Assembly: GCA_031291415.1 (NCBI GenBank)
Contig: JARLJB010000389.1
Location: 1 to 64,000, forward strand
Direction: 5' to 3'
DNA: 64,000 nt
DNA from: Telmatospirillum sp.
Lineage (GTDB): Bacteria > Pseudomonadota > Alphaproteobacteria > Rhodospirillales > Magnetospirillaceae
The notes beneath the pieces were generated by a model, which saw only the letters and a program-made list of their open reading frames with translations, was not told the DNA's origin and made no database searches. Numbering within the stretch: position 1 is the stretch's first letter; every line of letters begins with the position of its first letter. Shown here piece by piece: positions 15,998-24,054 of this stretch. A program made the translations under genes and the position numbers.

Positions 15998-17128
15998 TTA
16001 ATAGGCCGCCCGATAGATCTCCAAAATCTGCTCTTGTGAAATGGCCCGCGGATTGTTGTCGAGCAGCCGTTTGATGGCGAAGGCGTCCACCGCCATTACG
16101 GGCAGATCGGCCTCGGGAACCCCCCGTTTCGACATGTGCATCTCGATGCCGAGCGATTCGCAATAGCCATAAGCCAGCGCCAGCTCTTTCCCCGCTGAGC
16201 GCGGCAATCCCAACCCGTCGAGTACCAGCGCCGTCCGTTCGGGCACGGCCGGCAGATTGAATGCCAGGACATGCGGAAAGATCACCGCGTTCGCCGCGCC
16301 ATGAGGGATGTGGTGGCGGGTCCCCAACGGATAGGCGACGGCATGGCCGGCTGCGGTATTGACTGGCCCCAGGCAGAAACCGCCATAGAGCGCGGCCAGC
16401 GCCAGACCGGCCCGCGCCTCCTTGTCGCCACCGTCGGCGACGGCGCGCGCCAGGAACCGTCCGATCAGCCGGACGCCCTCGATGGCGTAGAGATCGACCA
16501 GCGGATGGGCCTTGCGGCTGGTAAAGGATTCGACACAATGGGCAAGAGCGTCGACGCCGGTCTCAGCCGTTACCCGGGGCGGCACCGTCGTCGTCAGATC
16601 GGGGTCGACGACCACAAGGTCGGCCAGCATCAGACGACTTTGCACGGCAAGCTTGGCGCTGGTCGCGGGATCGGTGATCAACGCCCTGGTCCCGGCCTCG
16701 CTGCCGGTGCCGGCCGTCGTCGGTATCTGAATCACCAGGCAGGCGCGATATTTCGCGCGTTCAGCGCCGACGATATCGGTCAAGGATTGCCGGCCACCGC
16801 CCAGAACGGTAACCAGCTTGGCCAAATCCATGACGCTGCCGCCGCCAAAACCGATGACGACATCCGGTTTGGCCGTTGCCGCGACCTTCAGCAAGGCGTC
16901 AAGGTTGCCGACGTCGGGTTCGGCAACCACATCGGCGAAGACCGTCACCTCGCCTTTCAGGCGCAGAAGATCAACACGATTGGCGTTGAAGGCGTCGGCG
17001 ACGACCAGGATCCGCCGCAACCCCCGCTCCTCGGCCCAGGCACCAACCGACTGAACGGTTCCCGATCCGAAGGAGATCGCGGCAGGACGAAGAAATTCGA
17101 GCGGTGTGCAAAGAGTATTCACGGTCAT
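15998..17128 (-). CDS. Iron-containing alcohol dehydrogenase family oxidoreductase
   Basis: The 376-residue protein belongs to group III metal-dependent alcohol dehydrogenases. It has the NAD-binding GFGGGSVMDLAK (about 90-101), QIPTTAGTGSEAGT, and the metal-ligand helix in DALAHCVESFTSRKAHP plus two downstream histidines in NTAAGHAVAYPLGTRHHIPHG. The ATG at 17128 is chosen because AAGGAAGG lies just before it; a TTG further up overlaps the pdxA stop. It is the last gene of a minus-strand operon with a DapA-family lyase, a DUF1537 kinase and PdxA2. It may reduce or oxidise an aldehyde or hydroxy acid in that pathway; the substrate is not visible. Confidence 0.85.
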   Translation of the reverse strand: MTVNTLCTPLEFLRPAAISFGSGTVQSVGAWAEERGLRRILVVADAFNANRVDLLRLKGEVTVFADVVAEPDVGNLDALLKVAATAKPDVVIGFGGGSVMDLAKLVTVLGGGRQSLTDIVGAERAKYRACLVIQIPTTAGTGSEAGTRALITDPATSAKLAVQSRLMLADLVVVDPDLTTTVPPRVTAETGVDALAHCVESFTSRKAHPLVDLYAIEGVRLIGRFLARAVADGGDKEARAGLALAALYGGFCLGPVNTAAGHAVAYPLGTRHHIPHGAANAVIFPHVLAFNLPAVPERTALVLDGLGLPRSAGKELALAYGYCESLGIEMHMSKRGVPEADLPVMAVDAFAIKRLLDNNPRAISQEQILEIYRAAY

Positions 17129-17151
17129 GCCTTCCTTAGCTGTAGCTGCGC

Positions 17152-18177
17152 TCAACGAACCAAACGCGCCGCCGCAAGTCGTTCGGCGTAGTCGATGGCT
17201 TCGATGAGGCTGAGTTCGTTGGCGACCCCCGTTCCGGCGATATCGAATGCCGTACCGTGATCGACCGAGGTCCGGACGATAGGCAGGCCCAGCGTGATGT
17301 TCACGCCGCTAAGAGCGTTCCACTGCCCGGTCTGCGGATCGACATTGAATCCCAGCAGTTTGACCGGGATATGCCCTTGATCGTGGTACATGGCGACAAC
17401 CGCGTCATATTGTCCGGCCCGCAGTTTCACGAAGACCGTGTCGCCGGGAACCGGTCCCACGACGTCCAGACCATCGGCGACGCATTGGGCGATGGTCGGC
17501 GCGCTGATATCGATGTCCTGGCGACCGAACAGACCACCTTCGCCACCGTGCGGATTAAGCGCCGCCACGGCAATGCGGGCCCGACTGACGCCAAGATCGC
17601 GAAGCGCCTGATGGGTCAGATCGATGACCGTCCTGAGACGCGTTGGTGTCAGCTTGGCGGGAACGTCTTCCAAAGCCACATGCGTCGTGACATGGCTCAC
17701 CCGCATCGGTCCATGGGCCAGCATCATCACCGACCCCTTGGCGTTTGTAAGCTTGGCCAACATGTCGGTGTGACCGGAAAAATGATAACCGGCGAGATTG
17801 AGCGCCTCCTTGTTGAGCGGCGCCGTGACGATGCCCTGGATGCGGCCGGCCTCAGCCAACCGGACAGCGGATTCGATGGCCAGATAGGCCATGCGTCCAC
17901 CGGCCGCCGACAGTTTCCCGGGAAGAATGGGGTCGGTTTCCGGTCCCGCCTGAAGACAGGCCAAAGCAGGCCATTCGTCCCCGAAAGCCGTTTCAGGAAT
18001 GACCGAATCGATACCGACGATCTTCCCCGCCGCTCGCAGGGCCGGAACGCTGCCAATGACGAGCAGACGGAGATCGCCGCTGTCGATTCGCCCGCGCAGC
18101 CGTTCGCACGCCTTGACGATGATTTCCGGTCCGACACCTGCCGGATCGCCCATGGTGATAGCAAGATGTGGTCTCAT
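17152..18177 (-). CDS. pdxA2: PdxA2-type 4-phospho-threonate/erythronate dehydrogenase
   Basis: The 341-residue enzyme belongs to the PdxA family, which oxidises a 4-phospho-hydroxyacid with NAD and lets it decarboxylate. MGDPAGVGPEI is at the N-terminus, metal histidines occur in HTDMLAKL and AMYHDQGHIPVK, and NITLGLPIVRTSVDHGTAFDIAG is near the end. Its start overlaps the stop of the DUF1537 kinase (ATGA), so they are translationally coupled. Published work on DUF1537 showed that kinase plus PdxA2 converts D-threonate to DHAP and CO2. That pairing makes this a catabolic PdxA2 rather than the pyridoxal-biosynthesis enzyme. Confidence 0.88.
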   Translation of the reverse strand: MRPHLAITMGDPAGVGPEIIVKACERLRGRIDSGDLRLLVIGSVPALRAAGKIVGIDSVIPETAFGDEWPALACLQAGPETDPILPGKLSAAGGRMAYLAIESAVRLAEAGRIQGIVTAPLNKEALNLAGYHFSGHTDMLAKLTNAKGSVMMLAHGPMRVSHVTTHVALEDVPAKLTPTRLRTVIDLTHQALRDLGVSRARIAVAALNPHGGEGGLFGRQDIDISAPTIAQCVADGLDVVGPVPGDTVFVKLRAGQYDAVVAMYHDQGHIPVKLLGFNVDPQTGQWNALSGVNITLGLPIVRTSVDHGTAFDIAGTGVANELSLIEAIDYAERLAAARLVR

Positions 18178-19292
18178 ATCTCGGTCCTCTCCCGTTGACA
18201 GGAAGCGATTTCGGCCAGTTCATGGAGCAGATCGGGCTGTCCGAAGGCGCCCGATTTCGAAATGACGGCAACGCCGTCCCACCGTCCACCGCGCAGCACC
18301 GCCTTCGGCACCCCCGGCATGAGTTGCCCCTCGACGTCGAGCGATTGCACATCAAGGGTCCGGCACAGGGCGCGCAATGTCGCACCACCACCGGCCACCA
18401 AAGTCACCGGCGGTGCCAGACGGGACGTCAGATCGGCGAGATTGGCGGCGATTCTCTCGGCGGCGCCGCGGCGGCTGGCATCGGCCGGCAAATCGAAGGT
18501 TACCAGCGCGGCACCGCTTTGCAGTCGCGTCCGGACCAGCTCGGCACTTTGTGGCGAGCCGTCCACCAGACGAACGGTTGCCGCTCCGGCGCGACGCAAC
18601 TGTTCCGCGGTCACCGCATGGTCGGTTCCGAACAAACCAAGAAGAGGACCGGACAAAGCCCGGTGATTCGACAGGATCGGCGATGGATGGTCACCGGCGA
18701 TCGCACCGGCCAGCCCGCCGCTGCCGCACCACAACACATCGGGGCCCAGAGACCGTCCGGCCGCCACGACGGCCTCGAGATCCTCGTCTGTTTCCGCATC
18801 CCACAGACTGATACCATCGGGCGCGGCATCACCGGCCTTGACCTGGCTGACAGAGATCCCCGCAGCGGTCAATGTCGAGACAAGTCCCTCGCCGACACGC
18901 CGCCACTCCTCACCGGTACGGCAAAACTGCCGTCCGCCCCGCGTGACCCGCCCTTGATAGGGAAATGCCGGAGCGATGATGCAATGACGAACCGACGCCA
19001 GCCGGATACAACGCGCCAGTTCCCGACCGGCATGCCCGCGCAGCAGACTGTCGATCTTGAAATAGGAAAGCCCCTGCCTGCCGAAATCCAGTGCTTTCGC
19101 CCGCGCCTCGACAATGGTCTCGGCCACACCGATCTCGAGCTCGCGCGTACCGGTATCGACCGCCGCGGTGTCACCCAATTGGGAAGGAAGGGCATTCCAA
19201 AACACCGGCACCGGGCCTACCATTCCGACGAACTGAGCCGCCGTGTCGAGCGCCCCGGTGAGATCATCGGCAAGCAGACGCAAAATGGTCAT
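18174..19292 (-). CDS. DUF1537 four-carbon acid sugar kinase (DtnK/OtnK type)
   Basis: The 372-residue protein is a two-domain kinase of the DUF1537 family, which phosphorylates threonate or erythronate at O4. The N-terminal domain opens with LLADDLTGALDTAAQF and contains KIDSLLRGHAGREL. The C-terminal nucleotide domain has LVAGGGATLRALC and VISKSGAFGQPD. It is somewhat shorter than the roughly 420 residues usual for the family. ATG at 19292 is used; a GTG nine bases upstream is an alternative. The stop overlaps the pdxA2 start. The exact acid sugar (D-threonate, D-erythronate or another) cannot be assigned without tests. Confidence 0.86.
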   Translation of the reverse strand: MTILRLLADDLTGALDTAAQFVGMVGPVPVFWNALPSQLGDTAAVDTGTRELEIGVAETIVEARAKALDFGRQGLSYFKIDSLLRGHAGRELARCIRLASVRHCIIAPAFPYQGRVTRGGRQFCRTGEEWRRVGEGLVSTLTAAGISVSQVKAGDAAPDGISLWDAETDEDLEAVVAAGRSLGPDVLWCGSGGLAGAIAGDHPSPILSNHRALSGPLLGLFGTDHAVTAEQLRRAGAATVRLVDGSPQSAELVRTRLQSGAALVTFDLPADASRRGAAERIAANLADLTSRLAPPVTLVAGGGATLRALCRTLDVQSLDVEGQLMPGVPKAVLRGGRWDGVAVISKSGAFGQPDLLHELAEIASCQRERTEI

Positions 19293-19371
19293 GATCGGCA
19301 CCCCGAACGCCGCAGGGAATGTTGCTCAAGAAAGAATGACAAGCGCTCCATGTCGCCCTTTGCCGTCAAGT

Positions 19372-20178
19372 TCAGCCCCCTGTCCGCACGATGGTGCCAA
19401 AAGACAGGGCAACGGCCTTTGCCAATTCGTCCGCAACCGCCCGGACCCGCGGGGTCACATGGGTGACAAAATCATCGAGCTCCATCCGCTCGGCTCGAAT
19501 GGTCGCGCTGATTCCGGCAACCGGTGCTCCGGATTCGTCGAGGATGGGCGCGGCGACGGTTCGCAGGCCATAGGCGTTTTCACCATCGGAAACGGCGTAG
19601 CCCTGGCTCCGGACCAGCCGGAATCGCTCGATCAACTGCTCGACATCGGTCAGCGTGCGCTCGGAGAGCTTGACGAGATCACTCTGCGAAAGAATGCTTC
19701 TTTGCTGGTCTTCCGGCAGATAGGCCAGCATGACATGTCCGAGAGCCGCCGCATAAGCGCCGGTACGGCTGCCCACACGACGGTCGAACGTCTGCGGAAA
19801 GCCGACTTGAACGCGCTCGACATAGACGACCGATTCGCCATCGAGCATGCCAAGAGACGCCGCATCCACAACATCGGGAACCAGTTCCACCAGCAATGGC
19901 CTGGTCAGCACCTTAAGATTGGCCCTTGCCAGGGGGGTGTAGCCAAGTTCGAGACATTTCAGTGTCAAGCGGTAACGTCGGCTGCGCGGCACCGGCGCGA
20001 GATAGCCCAGTTGACACAAGGTGTGCACCAGGCGGAACGCGGTTCCGCGGTCGATCTCGGCGCGGCCGGCGACCTCGGAGATGGTCAGTTCGGGAAGATC
20101 CGCGTCAAAGGCGCGCAGGACCCCAAACGCTTTGACCACGGAATTCACGACATTCTTAGGATTGTCGGTCGCAGGCAT
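19372..20178 (-). CDS. IclR-family regulator of the four-carbon acid sugar operon
   Basis: The 268-residue protein has an IclR winged helix (about 10-75; ISEVAGRAEIDRGTAFRLVHTLCQLGYL) and effector domain (VVYVERVQVGFPQ, GAYAAALGHVMLAYL, GYAVSDGENAYGLRTVAAPI). It lies inside the operon, between the DapA-family lyase and the kinase. Palindromes CGAAC-N4-GTTCG lie upstream of both this gene (20211-20224) and the lyase (21255-21268), so it probably controls its own expression and the whole operon. The start ATG at 20178 follows GGGGA. It is distinct from the IclR protein at 5236, whose operator differs. Confidence 0.88.
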   Translation of the reverse strand: MPATDNPKNVVNSVVKAFGVLRAFDADLPELTISEVAGRAEIDRGTAFRLVHTLCQLGYLAPVPRSRRYRLTLKCLELGYTPLARANLKVLTRPLLVELVPDVVDAASLGMLDGESVVYVERVQVGFPQTFDRRVGSRTGAYAAALGHVMLAYLPEDQQRSILSQSDLVKLSERTLTDVEQLIERFRLVRSQGYAVSDGENAYGLRTVAAPILDESGAPVAGISATIRAERMELDDFVTHVTPRVRAVADELAKAVALSFGTIVRTGG

Positions 20179-20210
20179 TCACGGTTCCCCACATGGTTTA
20201 GTTCGGAATG

Positions 20211-20224
20211 CGAACATTTGTTCG
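20211..20224. promoter_or_regulatory. Candidate operator of the second IclR regulator, upstream of its own gene
   Basis: CGAACATTTGTTCG is a palindrome with 6-bp arms around TT. It lies 33 bp upstream of the regulator start, in the 106-bp gap after the lyase gene. The same motif, within a GCGAAC...GTTCGT frame, recurs at 21255-21268. Confidence 0.7.
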
Positions 20225-20284
20225 TTATTTAACCGAATTTACGCCAAACACCCGTTTATCGTCAAGAACCAACACCCCGAATTG

Positions 20285-21208
20285 TCAGGCCGACGCCCGC
20301 TCGTCGGCATCCAATTCATCGAGCAAGGCACCAATGATCTGACGTTGTTCCGTCGAAAGCGACCGGAAGGGATGGCGCAAAGCGCACCAGCCGTCGTCAC
20401 CGTAGCGGCGGGCGATCATCGCCTTGATCGACGGGATCTGAGGAAACCGCGAACTGATGGTCCGCACCGCCACAACCCGGGCCTGTGCCACCTGAACGGC
20501 AATTTTTGCATCCGGATTGCCACGATCGTCGAAAATCCGGCGCAACTGCGCCGCCGCCAAATTCGACGTCGCCGTGATGCAGCCTGCCCCGCCCCGTTCG
20601 AGCAACGGCAGCATCAAGGGATCCGCCCCGGCGAAAATCGACAGCCCCGGAAAGGTTTCGGCCAGGCCGGCCATGTGCTCAAGATCACCGCTGGAATCCT
20701 TGACGCCGGCGATCACCTGGCCATAGCGGGCGATCAGCGTCGAAATGACCGCATCCGGGATCGGAATCTGCGAGATCGGAGGGATATGATAAAGCACAAC
20801 GCGCAGACGCGGGTCGTTCACCCGATCGATGACATAGCTGTAGGCGTCGACCAAACCGTCATCGGAGACACCTTTGTAATAGAAGGGTGGCAACATGACC
20901 ACGGTCGAGACACCAAGCGACAAGGCGTGGCGGGTCAACGCGACCGTATCGGGCAAGGCGCAGACGCCGGTTCCCGGCAACAGCCGATCTGGTGCAATGC
21001 CGTCGGCAACGATGGCTTCGAGCAGAGCCATCCTCTCACTGACGGAAAAGGAATTGGCCTCGCCGGTCGATCCCAGCAGAGCGATGCCGCGACATCCGTC
21101 TTTCAGCAACTGCCGGCAATGCGCCGCCAACCGTTTGGCATCGGCGGAATAGTCTTCCAACACCGGCGTCGCGGCCGCGCAAAAGACACCACTGAGATCA
21201 GCACGCAT
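20285..21208 (-). CDS. DapA-family lyase (second), acid-sugar pathway
   Basis: The 307-residue class I lyase has a conventional active site for the dihydrodipicolinate synthase superfamily: GSTGE loop at 46-50, tyrosine Y140 (VVLYHIPP) and Schiff-base lysine K170 (IAGVKDSSG). The start at 21208 is set by GGGAGG seven bases upstream. As first gene of the operon with a DUF1537 kinase and PdxA2 it is probably a catabolic 2-keto-3-deoxy-acid aldolase or dehydratase rather than DapA of lysine synthesis. It is unlike the lyase at 1901 in active-site loops and belongs to a different regulon. Confidence 0.87.
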   Translation of the reverse strand: MRADLSGVFCAAATPVLEDYSADAKRLAAHCRQLLKDGCRGIALLGSTGEANSFSVSERMALLEAIVADGIAPDRLLPGTGVCALPDTVALTRHALSLGVSTVVMLPPFYYKGVSDDGLVDAYSYVIDRVNDPRLRVVLYHIPPISQIPIPDAVISTLIARYGQVIAGVKDSSGDLEHMAGLAETFPGLSIFAGADPLMLPLLERGGAGCITATSNLAAAQLRRIFDDRGNPDAKIAVQVAQARVVAVRTISSRFPQIPSIKAMIARRYGDDGWCALRHPFRSLSTEQRQIIGALLDELDADERASA

Positions 21209-21254
21209 CAAAACACCTCCCAAAATCGAAAGCCAAACCTGTTTGATCGGATAG

Positions 21255-21268
21255 CGAACTTTTGTTCG
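21255..21268. promoter_or_regulatory. Candidate operator of the second IclR regulator, upstream of the operon
   Basis: CGAAC-TTTT-GTTCG forms perfect 5-bp arms with a 4-base spacer, about 47 bp upstream of the lyase start. Its flanks match the site at 20211-20224. Confidence 0.7.
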
Positions 21269-21345
21269 TATAATACACCAGTGGCACCACCAGTCAAGAC
21301 GGACGCAGGCTGGGCAGCGCTACTCAGTATGGGATCGGCGGGAGA

Positions 21346-21421
21346 GCGGTTGGAAAATACCGGGTGTTCGGAGGCGGGATTGCCACGTTACCGCCAAAAC
21401 CATTTTCCAACGGCTTTTTTT
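21346..21421 (+). terminator. Terminator-like leader hairpin before the heme-sensor gene
   Basis: GCGGTTGGAAAAT (21346-21358) pairs with 21402-21414 with one mismatch, and a run of seven T (21415-21421) follows. A smaller GGCGG/CCGCC stem (21373-21377 with 21391-21395) lies inside. No plus-strand gene exists upstream, and the next gene begins 35 bp later, so the structure would act on that gene's own leader, as an attenuator, or block stray transcription. Confidence 0.55.
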
Positions 21422-21456
21422 AAATTATAAAAGATAAAATTTCATTGGACTCCAAT

Positions 21457-22359
21457 ATGCGCATCGAAGCCCGATTTGGCCTTATTCTTGCTGTTTGTTT
21501 TGGCTTCGGCCTGCTGGTTGCCGGTTATATTTCCTACACCTTGGCCTTTCGCGAGGCTCGCGCCGAGGTGAACGAGAAGTCCCGCGTACTACTGGAGATG
21601 GGGATATCTTTGCGCCGGTACACCGTTGAGGAAATCGCCCCGATCGTCAGCGCCCTGCCGTTCGACGGCGCGTTTCATCCGCAAATGGTGCCGTCCTATG
21701 GCGCGCAAAGCACGCTTAAGCGGTTCAGCGACACTTTCCCGGACTACGTCTATCGCGAAAGCTCTCTCAATCCGACCAACGTCGCCGACCGCGCAGCCGA
21801 TTGGGAAGTTGGGCTGATCCGTGCTTTCAAGAAAGATCCCGCGTTGAAGGAACTTTCAGGCGAAACCGGCAGCCAGGAGAGCTTGCGATACTTTCTGGCG
21901 CGCCCTTTGCGCATGACATCGACCGCCTGTCTGCCGTGTCACAGCACGCCGGCCGCTGCTCCCAAGGCCATGGTCGAGCAGTACGGGGCGGGCAACGGCT
22001 TCGGTTGGGAAATGAACGACGTCATCGGCGTACAGATCGTTGAAGTTCCCGTGTTGCCGACGCGCGCCAAAGCGACCAACTCGGTGCTGGTAACCGTCGG
22101 TTCGATGACCTGCGTTTTCGTGCTGAGTCTGACAATTTTCCTGCTGCTGTTGCGCCGCTACGTGACGCGTCCGCTGTCGGCGATCACGCGTTCGACGTAT
22201 TTGAGCAGTGTGGGCGGCGACGGTGTCATTTCTCCGGAAACACCGCTGAACGGGCAGTTCCAGGATCTCGGCCAAGCCGTTCACCGCCTGAAAGTCAGTC
22301 TCAATGAAGCGCTCCGCCTGTTTGAACGGTCGAATGGTACGGATCGGGATTCACGATGA
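21457..22359 (+). CDS. Membrane-anchored heme-binding sensor-like protein (DUF3365/Tll0287 type)
   Basis: The 300-residue protein has a TM helix near residues 7-28, a periplasmic domain of about 180 residues and a second TM helix near 208-234, followed by a HAMP-like tail (RRYVTRPLSAITRS). The periplasmic domain carries one c-type heme motif CLPCH (about 158-162) preceded by LRYFLARPLRMTSTA, matching the Tll0287/DUF3365 heme-sensor fold. No kinase or cyclase domain follows. Its stop codon overlaps the start of an MscS channel gene (ATGA). A redox- or gas-sensing partner of that channel is plausible but inferred. The start at 21457 lacks a clear binding site. Confidence 0.78.
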   Translation: MRIEARFGLILAVCFGFGLLVAGYISYTLAFREARAEVNEKSRVLLEMGISLRRYTVEEIAPIVSALPFDGAFHPQMVPSYGAQSTLKRFSDTFPDYVYRESSLNPTNVADRAADWEVGLIRAFKKDPALKELSGETGSQESLRYFLARPLRMTSTACLPCHSTPAAAPKAMVEQYGAGNGFGWEMNDVIGVQIVEVPVLPTRAKATNSVLVTVGSMTCVFVLSLTIFLLLLRRYVTRPLSAITRSTYLSSVGGDGVISPETPLNGQFQDLGQAVHRLKVSLNEALRLFERSNGTDRDSR

Positions 22360-23888
22360 ATTTTACCGTAACGGCGCTTTTTGTCGCCCTGACGTCGCTG
22401 GTGTGGCTGGTGCACGTCACGGTGGTGCCCGGATCCTTTCCGATGGCGGGCAGCCTCGAGCAACTTTGCTATTTTTTGACGGCCCTCAGCGCGGCCCGCG
22501 TCCTCGATGCCTTGATTTTCCCGTTGGTGTTCCGGCGCCAGGGGCCGGAATCGGCAGCGAGCGACCTTTTGCAGGCGACGATTTCGATTCTGCTTTATGG
22601 CACTGCCGTCGTCGCCTGGCTGGCGTTGGGCCTGGGGTTCGATGTCAGCAAGCTGCTGGCGACGTCGGCGATCTTCAGCGTGATTATCGGCTTCGCGCTG
22701 CAGGCGACTCTGGGCAATCTGTTTTCCGGGCTGTCGCTGGAAATCGAACGCCCGGTGCGGGTGGGCGACTATGTCCGCAAAGGAGACGTCGAGGGACGGG
22801 TCGAAGCACTGAAATGGCGTTCGGTTTTTATCCGCACGCCCAACGACAGCCGAATCATTCTGCCTAATTCGGCGCTGACGTCGCAGCCGATCGAGATTTT
22901 TCCCTATGATCGTCCGACCCGCCATACCGCCCTGTTTCAGATCGACCCCAAAGTCGAACCCGACCGTATCCTGGCCATCGCGCGGGATGTTTTGAACAGC
23001 GGATTTCTAAACGTTTGTGCCGATCCGGCACCCAGCGTGGTTCTGATCGGCAACGAGGCCGGCAGCCCCAACTTATGCTACGGCGCCCGGTACTACACGC
23101 TGAACTTCCTGGATCGCAGTACCACCAATTCGCGACTGCTGGCCCGGCTTTGGTATGCGCTGGCGCGGCAAGGCATCGACATGAAGGCCGATCGCCTGAC
23201 GCTCGCTCCCGACGACGCGCCGGTGTCATCCGGCCCATTCCCCGATGCGCCGCCGGAACGCGCGTGTCTCTGGCCCGTTCTGGCCGAAGCTGGCCGCCGC
23301 CAACTATTCGGTGCCGACGAAGTCATTCCCGCCGATTGTGTCGGCTTTGTTTTGCGCGGGGTGCTGCGGGAAGAGCGGACGCTCGATCCGCAAGACCTCG
23401 CGGACGAGGTGACGGTTCTGTTGGCACAAGATGGGGCGTCCAATCCACGGACGGGCGTGTCGCCTGAGGAAATGGCGGCCATCACAGCGACAGCCGTAGG
23501 ATTTGTCGGACCGGTGGCTGGCGGTCTGGTGCAACGGTTTTCCAATCTGACCGATGATCCCTATCTGATTTATCACGCCGTGGCGGCCAGCATCGAATCG
23601 CCCGAGCACCGGGCGCATTTTCTGGCCTTGGCGCCGGCCAGGCCCAGCCGTCTTCTCGGAAGCGGAGCCTCGTTCGGATGGGCCGAGTGGCTCAATGGGC
23701 CGGCGGCGGTTTCCCCCGCGCGGCGTGTCCGGGAAAGCGCGGAACTCCTTCTCATTCCCCACCAGGCCCTGCCGTCCGTGGCCGTGCCGGTCGATCTGTT
23801 GGCTGCGTTGATCGCCGAGGATATTCCGGACGTGGATGTCGGGGCCGTGGCCGATCGGTTGCGCCGCCGCATGGCGGTTGCCGTATAA
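22356..23888 (+). CDS. MscS-family mechanosensitive-type ion channel with long C-terminal extension
   Basis: The 510-residue inner-membrane protein has about four N-terminal TM segments. The pore-lining helix and beta domain of MscS follow (about 95-175; VIIGFALQATLGNLFSGLSLEIERPVRVGDYV, then PNSALTSQPI). The canonical vestibule ends near residue 270. A further 240 residues of unrecognised sequence follow, in the place where some MscS relatives carry a ligand-binding domain. No cyclic-nucleotide motif is convincing. Overlap with the heme-sensor gene means coupled translation. The pair suggests a channel gated or tuned by periplasmic heme redox state, which is hypothesis only. Confidence 0.8.
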   Translation: MNFTVTALFVALTSLVWLVHVTVVPGSFPMAGSLEQLCYFLTALSAARVLDALIFPLVFRRQGPESAASDLLQATISILLYGTAVVAWLALGLGFDVSKLLATSAIFSVIIGFALQATLGNLFSGLSLEIERPVRVGDYVRKGDVEGRVEALKWRSVFIRTPNDSRIILPNSALTSQPIEIFPYDRPTRHTALFQIDPKVEPDRILAIARDVLNSGFLNVCADPAPSVVLIGNEAGSPNLCYGARYYTLNFLDRSTTNSRLLARLWYALARQGIDMKADRLTLAPDDAPVSSGPFPDAPPERACLWPVLAEAGRRQLFGADEVIPADCVGFVLRGVLREERTLDPQDLADEVTVLLAQDGASNPRTGVSPEEMAAITATAVGFVGPVAGGLVQRFSNLTDDPYLIYHAVAASIESPEHRAHFLALAPARPSRLLGSGASFGWAEWLNGPAAVSPARRVRESAELLLIPHQALPSVAVPVDLLAALIAEDIPDVDVGAVADRLRRRMAVAV

Positions 23889-24054
23889 TCGGCGGGCCGA
23901 GGAACCGGTTTTCGACGGCCTCAGTCAAAATGAGAACCGCGGCAGGCGGAGAGCAAGGCAAGCGATTGCCCCTTTTCGACGTTGCCCCCCTTTGGGAGCC
24001 CTTCTATGATGCCGCCTTCTTCTTTTCTGGCTCCGGAATCAAGTAGACAATTCA

